A program made the position numbers and the translations under genes. This document shows, piece after piece, positions 23,892 to 32,725 of a stretch of DNA of 64,000 nucleotides (its first letter is position 1; each line of letters opens with the position of its first letter). The notes under the pieces are model-generated. The model was not told the DNA's origin, made no database searches, and saw nothing but the letters and a program-made list of their open reading frames with translations. Source of the DNA: Gammaproteobacteria bacterium (GTDB taxonomy: Bacteria; Pseudomonadota; Gammaproteobacteria; Pseudomonadales; UBA5518); the NCBI GenBank assembly GCA_016718385.1, contig JADKDK010000008.1, forward strand, positions 434,001-498,000, written 5' to 3'.

Positions 23892-26009
23892 TCAGCGCTT
23901 TACCCGCGTGACTTTCATGACGGACCTGACCGTGCGGATGCGGCGGATGATGCGCGCCAGGTTCACGCGGTTGGCGACCGCGATAACCAGCCGCACCTGG
24001 CTGAGCCGCGCGTCGCGCTCCTCCATGCCGATCTTCTCGATGTTTACGTCCAGGCTGCTGATGCGGTTCGCCAGCGCGGCGATCACGCCCTTCTGGTTCT
24101 CCAGTTCCACCAGCAGCTCGACGCTGAATTCGCCGCGCGTGTCCTCGGCCCAGCGCAGCGGCGTGCAGCGCTCGGGGTCGTCGAGGAACTCGGCGATGTT
24201 GTTGCAGTTGTCGCGGTGCACCACCACGCCGCGGCCGGCGCTGATGTGGCCGACGATCGCGTCGCCGGGAATCGGGTAGCAGCACTTGCCGAAGTTGATC
24301 ACCATGCCCTCGGTGCCGCGGATCGCCAGCGGCAGCGCCTCCGCGGCGCTCGCCCCGGGAATGCCCTCGCCCCTCTCGAGCAGCCGGCGCGCGGTGAGCA
24401 GCGCGACGCGGTTGCCGAGGCCGATCTCCTCGAGGATGGTGTCGAAGGAGGCGCGGCGCGTCTCGGCGAGCAACTGCTCCACGGTCCGGGGATCGATCGT
24501 CTTCATGCTGCTCTGCAGGCTCACCAGCGCCTTGTCGAGCAGGCGCCGGCCGAGCTCGATCGATTCCGACTGCTGCTGGCCCTTGAGGTAATGGCGGATG
24601 TTGGTGCGGGCCTTCGCCGTCACCACGAAATTGAGCCAGGTCGGATTCGGGTTCGCGCGCGGGGCCGTCACGATCTCCACGGTCTGCCCGCTCTGCAGGC
24701 GCGTGCTGAGCGGAGCGAGGTTGCGGTCGATGCGGCAGGCGACGCAGCTGTTGCCGATGTCGGTATGCACCGTGTAGGCGAAATCCACCGCGGTCGCGCC
24801 GTTGGGCAGCGCGAAGATGTCGCCGCGCGGGGTGAAGACGTAGACCTCGTCCGGGAACAGGTCGATCTTCATGCTCTCGATGAATTCGAGCGAGTTGCCG
24901 GCGCGCTGCTGCATCTCGAGCAGGCCCTGCACCCATTGGCGCGCGCGCGAATGGCCGCTGCCGGGCTTCTCGGAGCCGCTGGTCTTGTACAGCCAGTGCG
25001 CCGCGATGCCGTTGTTGGCCATCTCCTCCATGTCCGCGGTGCGGATCTGGATCTCGATCGGCACGCCGTGCATGCCGAACAGCACCGTGTGCAGGGACTG
25101 GTAGCCGTTGGCCTTGGGTATCGCGATGTAGTCCTTGAAGTGGCCGGGAACCGGCTTGTACAGGCTGTGCATGGCGCCCAGCACCCGATAGCAGCTGTCG
25201 ACGCTGCCGACCACGATGCGAAACGCGAACACGTCCATGATTTCCGAGAACGAGCGCCCCTTGGCGCGCATCTTCTGGTAAATGCTGTAGAGGTGCTTCT
25301 CGCGCCCGAGCACGCGCGCGGGGATATGTTCCTCGCGCAGGCGGGTCTCGATCTTGCGCTGGATCTGCGTCACCAGTTCCTTGCGGTTGCCGCGGGCCTT
25401 GCGCACGGCGGCCTGGATGCGCCGCGCGCGCATCGGGTGCAGTGCCGTGAAGCCGAGGTCCTCGAACTCGATGCGCATGTTGTTCATGCCGAGGCGCTGG
25501 GCGATCGGCGCGTAGATCTCCAGGGTCTCCTGGGCGATGCGCTGGCGCTTCTCGGGCTTCAGCACGTCGAGCGTGCGCATGTTGTGCAGGCGGTCGGCGA
25601 GTTTGACCAGGATCACGCGGATGTCGCGCGCCATGGCCATTGCCATCTTCTGGAAATTCTCGGCCTGCGCCTCGGCACGCGAGGTGGTCTCGAACTGCGA
25701 CAGCTTGCTGACGCCATCGACGAGCTCGGCGACGCTGGTGCCGAACTGTGAGGCCAGCGCCTCCTTGGCGATGCCGGTATCCTCGATCACGTCGTGCAGC
25801 AGCGCCGCCATCAGGCTCTGGTGGTCCATGCGCATGTCGGCCAGGATGCCGGCCACGGCGAGCGGATGGGTCACGTAGGGCTGGCCGGTGCGCCGCACCT
25901 GGCCGTCGTGGGCCTGCTCCGAATAGTAGTAGGCGCGACGCACCGCATTGACCTGCTCCGGCGCCAGGTAACCCCGGAGCTTTTCCGTCAGTGCGCCGAG
26001 GTGCTGCAT
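23892..26009 (-). CDS. spoT: Bifunctional (p)ppGpp synthetase/hydrolase SpoT
   Basis: A 705-residue RelA/SpoT protein (E. coli SpoT 702). The HD hydrolase domain is intact (ALLHDVIEDTG near residues 70-80), so ppGpp breakdown is expected; the synthetase domain has HFKDYIAIPKANGYQSLHT and VPIEIQIRTADMEEMA. The C-terminal half contains TGS (VYVFTPRGDIFALPNGATAVDFAYTVHT, split here for description), the Cys pair region NFGKCCYPIPGD and an ACT domain (ELLVELENQKGVIAALANR). It follows rpoZ by 55 bp, as in Pseudomonas, within yicC-gmk-rpoZ-spoT-ridA. Confidence 0.95.
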   Translation of the reverse strand: MQHLGALTEKLRGYLAPEQVNAVRRAYYYSEQAHDGQVRRTGQPYVTHPLAVAGILADMRMDHQSLMAALLHDVIEDTGIAKEALASQFGTSVAELVDGVSKLSQFETTSRAEAQAENFQKMAMAMARDIRVILVKLADRLHNMRTLDVLKPEKRQRIAQETLEIYAPIAQRLGMNNMRIEFEDLGFTALHPMRARRIQAAVRKARGNRKELVTQIQRKIETRLREEHIPARVLGREKHLYSIYQKMRAKGRSFSEIMDVFAFRIVVGSVDSCYRVLGAMHSLYKPVPGHFKDYIAIPKANGYQSLHTVLFGMHGVPIEIQIRTADMEEMANNGIAAHWLYKTSGSEKPGSGHSRARQWVQGLLEMQQRAGNSLEFIESMKIDLFPDEVYVFTPRGDIFALPNGATAVDFAYTVHTDIGNSCVACRIDRNLAPLSTRLQSGQTVEIVTAPRANPNPTWLNFVVTAKARTNIRHYLKGQQQSESIELGRRLLDKALVSLQSSMKTIDPRTVEQLLAETRRASFDTILEEIGLGNRVALLTARRLLERGEGIPGASAAEALPLAIRGTEGMVINFGKCCYPIPGDAIVGHISAGRGVVVHRDNCNNIAEFLDDPERCTPLRWAEDTRGEFSVELLVELENQKGVIAALANRISSLDVNIEKIGMEERDARLSQVRLVIAVANRVNLARIIRRIRTVRSVMKVTRVKR

Positions 26010-26064
26010 GCGTGGCGGTTGCGCAATCGCGCGGTGCGGGAGGTGTGCTCCCGCGCCGTCAGTC

Positions 26065-26322
26065 TCACAGGTTGGCTGCGTCGGCCTGCGCTTCGAGCAG
26101 TTCCTCGAAGGTCGGTTCGGCGCTTTCGTCGAAGAATCCTGGACCGATCAGGCCTTCCTCGATCTCGCGCAGCGCGATCACCGTCGGTTTGTCGGATTCC
26201 TCGTGCACCAGCGGCTCCTTCCCGCCGGTGGCGATCTGGCGCGCGCGCTTGGCCGCGACCATGACCAGCTCGAAGCGGTTCTCCACCTTGTCGAGACATT
26301 CCTCTACCGTAATTCGTGCCAT
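26065..26322 (-). CDS. rpoZ: RNA polymerase omega subunit
   Basis: The 85-residue protein starts MARITVEECLDKVENRFELV and contains VMVAAKRARQI, the conserved omega core that binds the beta-prime subunit and helps RNA polymerase assembly. PTVIALREIEEGLI follows. ATG 26322 is chosen since the family begins exactly here. Omega together with SpoT also links to ppGpp sensing, and the two genes are adjacent. Confidence 0.95.
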   Translation of the reverse strand: MARITVEECLDKVENRFELVMVAAKRARQIATGGKEPLVHEESDKPTVIALREIEEGLIGPGFFDESAEPTFEELLEAQADAANL

Positions 26323-26403
26323 GGATATCACCTGTTGCGTGGCTTTGAGCTGCGACCCGCCGGCCTCCGGGGTCGCGCGGGGCACGCATTCTAGCAGAGT
26401 TGC

Positions 26404-27033
26404 TCAGGTCGCCGACAGCAGCCCGCGGATCAGCCCCGACAGCCGCATGCCCTGGGCCGGCCGGCGCAGGCGATTGGCGCGCAGTATGGCCTGCAGGTCG
26501 GCCAGCGCGACCTCGAAGCGGTCGTTCACCACGACGTAGTCCGACTCGTCCCAGTGCGACATCTCGCTGACCGCCTGGCGCATGCGCTCCCCGATCACCT
26601 CGGCGCCGTCCTGCTTGCGTCCCTGCAGCCGCGACTCCAGCGTGTCGCGCGACGGCGGCAGGATGTAGATCGACTGCGCGGCGCGAATGCGCTCGCGCAC
26701 CTGGCGCGCACCCTGCCAGTCGATCTCGAGAATCACGTCCTTGCCGCCCGCCAGTGTCTCCATGACCCAGCTGCGCGAGGTGCCGTAGAGGTTGCCGAAC
26801 ACGGTTGCGTGCTCGAGGAAGTCGCCGCGCCCGAGCATCTGCTCGAATTGTTCGCGGCTCGTGAAGTGGTAATTGACCCCCTCCACCTCGCCCGGGCGCC
26901 GCGCGCGCGTGGTGTGCGACACGGATGCCAGCAGGTCGGGATCCTGCCCCACCAGAGCGGCGACCAGGCTGGTCTTGCCCGCGCCCGAAGGCGCCGACAC
27001 CGTGTACAGGGTTCCTGGCGCGGTCGTGTTCAT
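26404..27033 (-). CDS. gmk: Guanylate kinase
   Basis: A 209-residue enzyme converting GMP and ATP to GDP and ADP. The P-loop is SAPSGAGKTSLV near residues 13-24; GMP-binding blocks are SVSHTTRARRPGEVEGVNYHF and YGTSRSWVMETLAGGKDVILEIDWQGARQVR; SHWDESDYVVVNDRF precedes the C-terminus. ATG 27033 overlaps the yicC stop by four bases, so the genes are probably co-translated. An in-frame extension upstream lies inside yicC and is rejected. Confidence 0.95.
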   Translation of the reverse strand: MNTTAPGTLYTVSAPSGAGKTSLVAALVGQDPDLLASVSHTTRARRPGEVEGVNYHFTSREQFEQMLGRGDFLEHATVFGNLYGTSRSWVMETLAGGKDVILEIDWQGARQVRERIRAAQSIYILPPSRDTLESRLQGRKQDGAEVIGERMRQAVSEMSHWDESDYVVVNDRFEVALADLQAILRANRLRRPAQGMRLSGLIRGLLSAT

Positions 27034-27902
27034 TCGATGTTCTGCACCTGTTCGCGCATCTGCTCTACCAGCACCTTCAACTCCACGGCCGAGCGGGTCG
27101 TTTCCGCGGAAGCGGACTTGGAGGACAGCGTGTTGGCCTCGCGGTTGAACTCCTGCATCAGGAAATCCAGCCGCCGTCCGCAGGCCGCGCCCGCGGCCAG
27201 GCTGTGGCGTGCCTCGGCGACATGGGATTGCAGACGGTCGAGTTCCTCGGCGACGTCGGATCGCGCGGCCAGCAGCGCGATCTCCTGCTCCAGCCGGCCC
27301 GGCTCGACCTCGACGCGCAGTTCCGCCAGGCGGTCGACGAGCTTCTGCTTCTGTGCCGCGAGGATTCCGGGCAGCACGGCGCGCACCGAGGCCACGATGG
27401 TCTCGATGCCCGCGAGGCGTTGCTCGATGGCGCTCGCCAGGCTCGCGCCCTCGCGTGCGCGCATCGCGATCAATTCGTCGAGCGCCTGGCGAAACACCGC
27501 GAGCGCACTGCGCGCTATCTCGTCCTCGTCCGGATGCGATTCCGCGATCACCCCCGGCCAGCGCAGCAGGTCCAGCACGCCGGGACGCCCGAGGCCGCCG
27601 GCCAGCGCATCGACCCGGGCGCATGCCTCGTGCAGGCTTCGCACCAGGTCGTCGTTGATGGCGATGGGCCCCGTGGCGGACGGTCCGGCCTGCAGGCGCA
27701 GGATGCAGTCGACCTTGCCGCGTGCCAGCCGCTCGCGCAGCAGTTCGCGTGCTGGCATTTCCACCTGGCGCAGGGTCTCGGGCAGGCGCAACTGCGCCTC
27801 GAGATAGCGATGGTTGACGGAGCGGATCTCCCACGAGAGGGTGCCCCACGCGAACGACGCTTCGCGGCGGGCGAACGCGGTCATGCTCTGGACTGACGGC
27901 AA
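27030..27902 (-). CDS. yicC: YicC family endoribonuclease
   Basis: The protein matches YicC: SVQSMTAFARREASFAWG, WEIRSVNHRYLEAQLRLPE, REREARGKVD-type ERLARGKVDCILR, RPGVLDLLRWPGVI, and the C-terminal ARSDVAEELDRLQSHVAE with GRRLDFLMQEFNREANTLSSK. Members act as single-strand endoribonucleases. TTG 27902 has an AGGAG about seven bases upstream and gives 290 aa (E. coli 287); ATG 27884 and ATG 27929 are alternatives, but 27884 would drop the conserved residues before MTAF. It is divergent from rph over 118 bp. Confidence 0.88.
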   Translation of the reverse strand: MPSVQSMTAFARREASFAWGTLSWEIRSVNHRYLEAQLRLPETLRQVEMPARELLRERLARGKVDCILRLQAGPSATGPIAINDDLVRSLHEACARVDALAGGLGRPGVLDLLRWPGVIAESHPDEDEIARSALAVFRQALDELIAMRAREGASLASAIEQRLAGIETIVASVRAVLPGILAAQKQKLVDRLAELRVEVEPGRLEQEIALLAARSDVAEELDRLQSHVAEARHSLAAGAACGRRLDFLMQEFNREANTLSSKSASAETTRSAVELKVLVEQMREQVQNIE

Positions 27903-27973
27903 TGCTCGACTCCTGTGACTGGTGGCCATTGTAGCCCTGCCTCGGGGATAAATCATGGCCATGCACGCGTGTG

Positions 27974-27979
27974 TATAAT
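27974..27979 (+). promoter_or_regulatory. Candidate -10 box for rph
   Basis: A consensus TATAAT lies 41 bases before the rph start in the yicC/rph divergent gap. No good -35 hexamer is seen at the expected distance, so the site is tentative. Confidence 0.35.
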
Positions 27980-28020
27980 CGGCGCCCCGCGCACCCGCAA
28001 ACACCCATCGAGGATCATTT

Positions 28021-28755
28021 ATGGAGCGACCCAGCGGCCGCCGTCCGGACCAGCTTCGCCCCGTGCGTTTCACGCGCGCCTACACGCGCCATGCCGAAGG
28101 GTCGGTGCTCGTGGAGTACGGCGACACCAAGGTCATCTGCACCGCCAGTGTCGACAAGGGCGTGCCGCGCTTCATGCGTGGGCAGGGTCGCGGCTGGCTC
28201 ACCGCGGAGTACGGCATGCTGCCGCGCTCGACCAACACGCGCATGGACCGCGAGGCGGCGCGCGGCAAGCAGGGCGGACGCACGGTCGAGATCCAGCGCC
28301 TGATCGGCCGCTCGCTGCGCTCGGCGCTGGACCTGCGCAAGCTCGGCGAGAACACAATCGTCATCGACTGCGATGTGATCCAGGCCGACGGAGGCACGCG
28401 CACCGCGTCCATCACCGGCGCCTGTGTGGCGCTGTGCGACGCGCTCGCCGCGGCGAAGCGCCGCAAGTTGATCACCGAGGATCCGCTGCTGCACCTGATC
28501 GCATCGGTCTCGGTCGGCATGTACAACGGGCATGCCGTGCTCGACCTCGATTACGCGGAAGACTCGAGCGCCGAGACGGACATGAACGTCATCATGACCG
28601 AGCAGGGCGATTACGTGGAGGTGCAGGGCACTGCCGAGGCCAAGCCCTTCAAGGCCGAGGAACTGCAGCAGATGCTGGATCTCGCGCGCCGCGGCACCGA
28701 GAACCTGGTGCGCGTGCAGAAAATGGCGCTGAGCGCGCCACTGCCCGCGAAATAG
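28021..28755 (+). CDS. rph: Ribonuclease PH
   Basis: A 244-residue phosphorolytic 3'-5' exoribonuclease that trims tRNA precursors. RPDQLRPVRFTRAYTRHAEGSVLVEYGDTKVICTA at the start, TEYGMLPRSTNTR-like AEYGMLPRSTNTRMDREAARGKQGGRTVEIQRLIGRSLR, and the phosphate-site region YNGHAVLDLDYAEDSSAETDMN are diagnostic. The length is slightly above the E. coli protein (238). ATG 28021 is the family start. It converges on crc, an arrangement (rph-crc-pyrE) found in Pseudomonas. Confidence 0.95.
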   Translation: MERPSGRRPDQLRPVRFTRAYTRHAEGSVLVEYGDTKVICTASVDKGVPRFMRGQGRGWLTAEYGMLPRSTNTRMDREAARGKQGGRTVEIQRLIGRSLRSALDLRKLGENTIVIDCDVIQADGGTRTASITGACVALCDALAAAKRRKLITEDPLLHLIASVSVGMYNGHAVLDLDYAEDSSAETDMNVIMTEQGDYVEVQGTAEAKPFKAEELQQMLDLARRGTENLVRVQKMALSAPLPAK

Positions 28756-28771
28756 CGCGGACAGCGGGCTG

Positions 28772-29548
28772 CTAGAGTCTCTCGAGCTCGATGTCGTAGT
28801 CCATGATAAGCGGCGCGTGCGAGGAGAATTCCTGCACCTTGTACAGCGCGCCGTACTCGATGGTTCCGCGCAGGCCCGCCGAGACGATCTGCAGGTCGAC
28901 GCGCCAGCCATCTCCCGCGGCCCGCCCGCCCGGCCACCAGGAGAACTCGTCTTCGTCCTGGTTCACGACGCGGAACGCATCGACGTAACCCAGCTCGCCG
29001 TACAGGCCGTCGAGGTACTGGCGCTCGGCCGCGAGAAAGCCGGGCGTGTCGGCGTGCACCGCAGCCTGCTGCACGTCGCGCGCGGCGTGCGCCATGTTCC
29101 AGTTGCCGCACAGCACGTACTGGCGGCGCTTCTTGCGCACCTTGTCGAGTTGCGTGCGCAGTTGCTCGTAGAAGCGCGACTTGCGCGCCAGCGAGCCCGT
29201 GTCTTCCATGCTGGCCACCGGGCCGAGCAGGCAGGCCACGCTGATGTTCTCGAAGTCCGCCTGCATGAAGCGCCCCTCGCCATCGGCGTCGCCGAGACCC
29301 AGGCCGGTCATGATCGCCTTGGGCAGCTTGCGGCAATAGATGGCCACGCCGTTCGTGGTGCCGTCGATCGCGTCGAAAAAATAGCTGAAGTAGCCGTCGG
29401 GATTGTATTTCGCCGCGCCCAGGCCCGATTCGGGTGCGCGCAGATCCTGCACGCAGATGATGTCCGCGTCCTGGTCGACGGCCCAGTCGTAGAAGCCTTT
29501 CGCGGCTGCCTCGCGGATGCCATCCGCGCAGAAACTGATGACGCGCAT
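28772..29548 (-). CDS. crc: Catabolite repression control protein Crc
   Basis: A 258-residue exonuclease III-fold protein (Pseudomonas Crc 259). It is assigned to Crc rather than ExoIII because nuclease residues are replaced: the N-terminal Asn motif reads FCADGIREA, the metal-binding Glu is Asp in VQDLRAPES, the GDxN motif is GNWN, and SDHAP is SSHAP. Crc-like blocks are DGYFSYFF, AIMTGLGLGDADGEGRFMQAD, PGFLAAERQYLDGLYGELGYVDAFR, FSWWPGG and SSHAPLIMDYD. Crc works with Hfq to repress translation of catabolic mRNAs. Its position between rph and divergent pyrE is the Pseudomonas arrangement. Confidence 0.88.
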   Translation of the reverse strand: MRVISFCADGIREAAAKGFYDWAVDQDADIICVQDLRAPESGLGAAKYNPDGYFSYFFDAIDGTTNGVAIYCRKLPKAIMTGLGLGDADGEGRFMQADFENISVACLLGPVASMEDTGSLARKSRFYEQLRTQLDKVRKKRRQYVLCGNWNMAHAARDVQQAAVHADTPGFLAAERQYLDGLYGELGYVDAFRVVNQDEDEFSWWPGGRAAGDGWRVDLQIVSAGLRGTIEYGALYKVQEFSSHAPLIMDYDIELERL

Positions 29549-29690
29549 GTTTTTCCCTGCCTTTATACGCCGCGGCATGATACATGAGCGTCCCGGTTCG
29601 GGTAAAAAGCATGTTTCCGACTTTGTGCGCGCTTTGCGCGATGCGGCGCTGATATACTTCCGTGTGCCCCGAAACAGTGCGTTTTCCGAC

Positions 29691-30347
29691 ATGTCCGCGA
29701 CCGGTTTCCGCAACGAGTTCATCGCCCTCGCGCTGCGCCAGCGCGCGCTGCGCTTCGGCTCGTTCACGTTGAAATCGGGCCGCACCAGTCCCTATTTCTT
29801 CAATGCCGGCGAATTCAGCAGCGGTGGCGCGCTCGCCGCGCTGGGCCGCTGCTACGCCGCGGCCATTGCGGCGGCCGGCGTCGAGTACGACATGCTCTTC
29901 GGTCCCGCCTACAAGGGCATCCCGCTGGCGGTGGCCACCGCGGTGGCGATCAGCAACGACAGCGGGCGTGACGTGCCCTGCGCCTTCAATCGCAAGGAAG
30001 CCAAGACCCATGGCGAAGGTGGCACGCTGATCGGCGCCCCGCTCGCGGGCAGGGTGCTGATCATCGACGACGTGATCACGGCGGGTACCGCCGTGCGTGG
30101 CGTGGTCGACCTGATCGCCGCTGCGGGCGCCACCATCGCTGGCGTCGTGCTCGGACTCGATCGCGCCGAGCGCGGATCGGGCGCGGATTCCGCGGTCACC
30201 GAGCTGGCGCGCGAGCTCGGCGTTCCGGTCTTCAGCATCGCGCGGCTGGACGACATCGTGCGATTCCTCGAGGAGTCCGAAGGCTTTGGCGAGCACCTGC
30301 CGCAGTTGCTCGCCTATCGCCGGCAATGGGGTGAAGCGGGCGCCTGA
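29691..30347 (+). CDS. pyrE: Orotate phosphoribosyltransferase
   Basis: A 218-residue enzyme joining orotate and PRPP to OMP in pyrimidine synthesis. Typical blocks: FGSFTLKSGRTSPYFFNAG, DMLFGPAYKGIPLA, the catalytic loop FNRKEAKTHGEGG, and the PRPP-binding VLIIDDVITAGTAVR near residues 122-136. ATG 29691 begins the family sequence. The gene is divergent from crc over 142 bp and is followed 63 bp later by a DUF4124 gene. Confidence 0.95.
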   Translation: MSATGFRNEFIALALRQRALRFGSFTLKSGRTSPYFFNAGEFSSGGALAALGRCYAAAIAAAGVEYDMLFGPAYKGIPLAVATAVAISNDSGRDVPCAFNRKEAKTHGEGGTLIGAPLAGRVLIIDDVITAGTAVRGVVDLIAAAGATIAGVVLGLDRAERGSGADSAVTELARELGVPVFSIARLDDIVRFLEESEGFGEHLPQLLAYRRQWGEAGA

Positions 30348-30410
30348 GCCCCGATCATCGTGGCAGCTGCTAGACTCGTTGCAGCAATCACCCTGCGCAA
30401 CGAGGATCGC

Positions 30411-31067
30411 ATGACTTCCAGGCCGTTCCACCGCGACGTTCCGGCTCTACCCCGATGGCTGGGCGTGGTTGCATTGCTGTACCTGCTCGGCGCCCCCGCC
30501 TCCGCGCTCGCCGAGGATCGGTTCTACAAGTACGACAATGCCGAGGGCATCCCGGTCATCGACGACCGCGTACCGCCGGAGCTCGCCCACAAGGGGTACA
30601 CGGTGCTCAACCGCGCGGGGCGCGTGGTCGAGGTCGTGCCGCGCACGCTGACCGCGGCGGAGCGCAAGGCCAATCCCGGCGCGGTGCAGGCCATGCTGCG
30701 TGCGGAAGAGGCCGAGCGCCAGCGCCGCTACGACGAGGCGCTGCTCGCGCGCTACAGCTCGGTGGCCGACATCGAGGATCTGCAGCGGCGCAAGGTCAAC
30801 GAGGTGCAGGTGCGGATCAACCTGCAGAAAGGCTCCATCGCCGCACTCAAGCAGCAGCTCGAGAGCGAGCACGCGAAGGCCGCGGACCTCGAGCTCGCCG
30901 AGGCGCCGGTGCCGGCGGACCTGCAGAAGAAAATAGAAGAGCTGCGAGCCTCCATTGCGGAGGAGGAAGCGCGAATCGCCAGGCTGGAGCAGGACCGGAG
31001 CACGGTCCAGGCGCGCTACCAGTTCGATATCGAGCGCTTCCGCGCCATTCGTCCCGGTAGCCGCTGA
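30411..31067 (+). CDS. DUF4124 exported coiled-coil protein
   Basis: A 218-residue exported protein: after a basic start, WLGVVALLYLLGAPASALA is a signal peptide, cleaved before EDRFYKYDN. The DUF4124 pattern follows (FYKYDNAEGIPVIDDRVPPELAHKGYTVL, read as a short beta domain), then a long charged helix region (about residues 95-210) with coiled-coil character. The function is unknown. ATG 30411 with GAGG nearby was chosen over 30360. It is convergent with slmA. Confidence 0.75.
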   Translation: MTSRPFHRDVPALPRWLGVVALLYLLGAPASALAEDRFYKYDNAEGIPVIDDRVPPELAHKGYTVLNRAGRVVEVVPRTLTAAERKANPGAVQAMLRAEEAERQRRYDEALLARYSSVADIEDLQRRKVNEVQVRINLQKGSIAALKQQLESEHAKAADLELAEAPVPADLQKKIEELRASIAEEEARIARLEQDRSTVQARYQFDIERFRAIRPGSR

Positions 31068-31074
31068 GCGGGTC

Positions 31075-31671
31075 TCAGTCCCCGGCGCGGCGGAACAACG
31101 AGCCGGTCAGCACGCGCCACTGCTCGGCCCAGTAATCGGTGGGCGAGCGGCGGAACTCCGAGCGCACGTACTGGATGATGCGTCCTTCCGCGGTGGCAAG
31201 CAGCAGGTTCGCCGCCAGGTTGACCGGCAGCGCCGTGCGCAGCCCCTGCCGCACTTCAGCCTCGCGCAGGATCTGTTTCAGTTCGGTCTCCAGCCGGTCG
31301 AACAGCTGCTGCACCCGGCCGCGCAGGCGGTCCGTCTCGCCCGTGAGCGCATCGCCGGTCAGCAGTCGGGTGATTCCCGGGTTGCGCTCGCAGAAGGTCA
31401 GCAGCAGGGTCACTATCTGTTCGCATTGCGCGGCGGCATCCTGCTCCTCTTCGCGGATACGCGAAATGCGGCTGAAAAGGGTGGTCTCGATGAACTCGAT
31501 GAGCCCCTCGAACATCTTCGCCTTGCTGGGGAAGTGCCGGTAGAGCGCGGCCTCGGATACGCCGACGTCGGCCGCGAGCGCGGCCGTGGTGATGCGGCCC
31601 CCGGGTGTGGCTTCGAGCATGTGCGCCAGCGACTGCAGGATCGCGTCGCGGCGCGAGGTCTTGTTATTCAT
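31075..31671 (-). CDS. slmA: Nucleoid occlusion factor SlmA (TetR family)
   Basis: A 198-residue TetR-fold protein (E. coli SlmA 198) that binds chromosomal sites and blocks FtsZ ring assembly over the nucleoid. The helix-turn-helix ITTAALAADVGVSEAALYRHFPSKAKMFEGLIEFIE is characteristic; FSRISRI, ITRLLTGDALTGE and YVRSEFRRSPTDYWAEQW match SlmA rather than other TetR proteins. It is the last gene of the coaBC-algC-argB-slmA run, with 51 bp after argB. Confidence 0.92.
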   Translation of the reverse strand: MNNKTSRRDAILQSLAHMLEATPGGRITTAALAADVGVSEAALYRHFPSKAKMFEGLIEFIETTLFSRISRIREEEQDAAAQCEQIVTLLLTFCERNPGITRLLTGDALTGETDRLRGRVQQLFDRLETELKQILREAEVRQGLRTALPVNLAANLLLATAEGRIIQYVRSEFRRSPTDYWAEQWRVLTGSLFRRAGD

Positions 31672-31722
31672 GTCGACGCGGTAGTCCCCGGGATGCGCAG
31701 GGCCGTCATGCTAGCGATTCGC

Positions 31723-32643
31723 TCAGGCACCCGCAACGACAGGGGGCTTGCGGTTGCAGATCAACGTGCCCACGCCCTCGTCGGTGAACACCTCCAGCAG
31801 TACCGCGTGCGGCACCGTGCCGTCGATGATGTGCGCGCTGGTGACGCCTGATGCTACCGCATCGAGCGCGCAGCGGATCTTCGGCAGCATTCCGCCCCGG
31901 ATCACCCCTTCGTCGATGAGGCGGTTGACCTCGTCGCGGTCGAGCCCGGTGAGCACCTTGCCCTCGGCGTCCATCAGCCCCGGCACGTTGGTCAGCAGCA
32001 TGAGCTTCTCGGCCTGCAGAACCTCGGCGATCTTCCCGGCGACGAGATCGGCGTTGATGTTGTACGAGAGCCCCGCCTTGTCGACGCCGATAGGTGCCAC
32101 GACCGGGATGAAATCGCTGTGCAGGAACATGTCGAGCACCGCGCGGTTGATGCGGCGCACCTCGCCCACGTGACCGATGTCCACGATTTCCGGGGCGCTG
32201 GTTTCCGCCGTGCGCACGGTGACCGACATGCGCGATGCCTCGATCAGGTGGCCGTCCTTGCCGGTGACGCCGATCGCGTTGCCACCGTGGCGGTTGATGT
32301 TCGAGACGATCTCCTTGTTGACCGTCGCGCCGAGCACCATCTCGACCACGTCCATCGTCTGGGTGTCGGTGACGCGCATGCCCTCGACGAAGCGCGATTC
32401 GATGTTGAGCTTGGCCAGCAGCGAGCCGATCTGCGGGCCGCCGCCATGGACGACCACCGGGTTCATGCCGACCAGTTTCATCAGCACGACATCGCGCGCG
32501 AAGCTTTCCTTCAGTTGCGGGTCCACCATCGCGTTGCCGCCGTACTTGATGACGATGGTCTTGCCGATGAAGCGCTGGATATAGGGCAGGCTCTCGGTGA
32601 GCACGCGGGCTATGTTCACTGCGGCTTCGCGGTTCAGGGACAT
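31723..32643 (-). CDS. argB: Acetylglutamate kinase
   Basis: A 306-residue amino-acid kinase for the second step of arginine synthesis. Key blocks: IVIKYGGNAM near residues 30-39 with the phosphate-binding Lys, VVVHGGGPQIG, the N-acetylglutamate site SRFVEGMRVTD, NINADLVAGKIAEVL and the C-terminal GGMLPKIRCALDAV. An N-terminal helix before the core (NIARVLTESLPYIQRF) suggests the hexameric arginine-inhibited class, which is inference. ATG 32643 begins MSLNREAA. Confidence 0.94.
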   Translation of the reverse strand: MSLNREAAVNIARVLTESLPYIQRFIGKTIVIKYGGNAMVDPQLKESFARDVVLMKLVGMNPVVVHGGGPQIGSLLAKLNIESRFVEGMRVTDTQTMDVVEMVLGATVNKEIVSNINRHGGNAIGVTGKDGHLIEASRMSVTVRTAETSAPEIVDIGHVGEVRRINRAVLDMFLHSDFIPVVAPIGVDKAGLSYNINADLVAGKIAEVLQAEKLMLLTNVPGLMDAEGKVLTGLDRDEVNRLIDEGVIRGGMLPKIRCALDAVASGVTSAHIIDGTVPHAVLLEVFTDEGVGTLICNRKPPVVAGA

Positions 32644-32725
32644 CGGCGGGATCCTTGCGCTACGGATGTGGTGCGGCATCTTAAACGCAGCCACGGGCGC
32701 GGGCGCGCACCGCGGGACCGTCGTG

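Noticed and set aside
28772..29548. Exonuclease III (xthA)
   Set aside because: Several catalytic and metal-binding residues are replaced and Crc-specific blocks and gene order are present.
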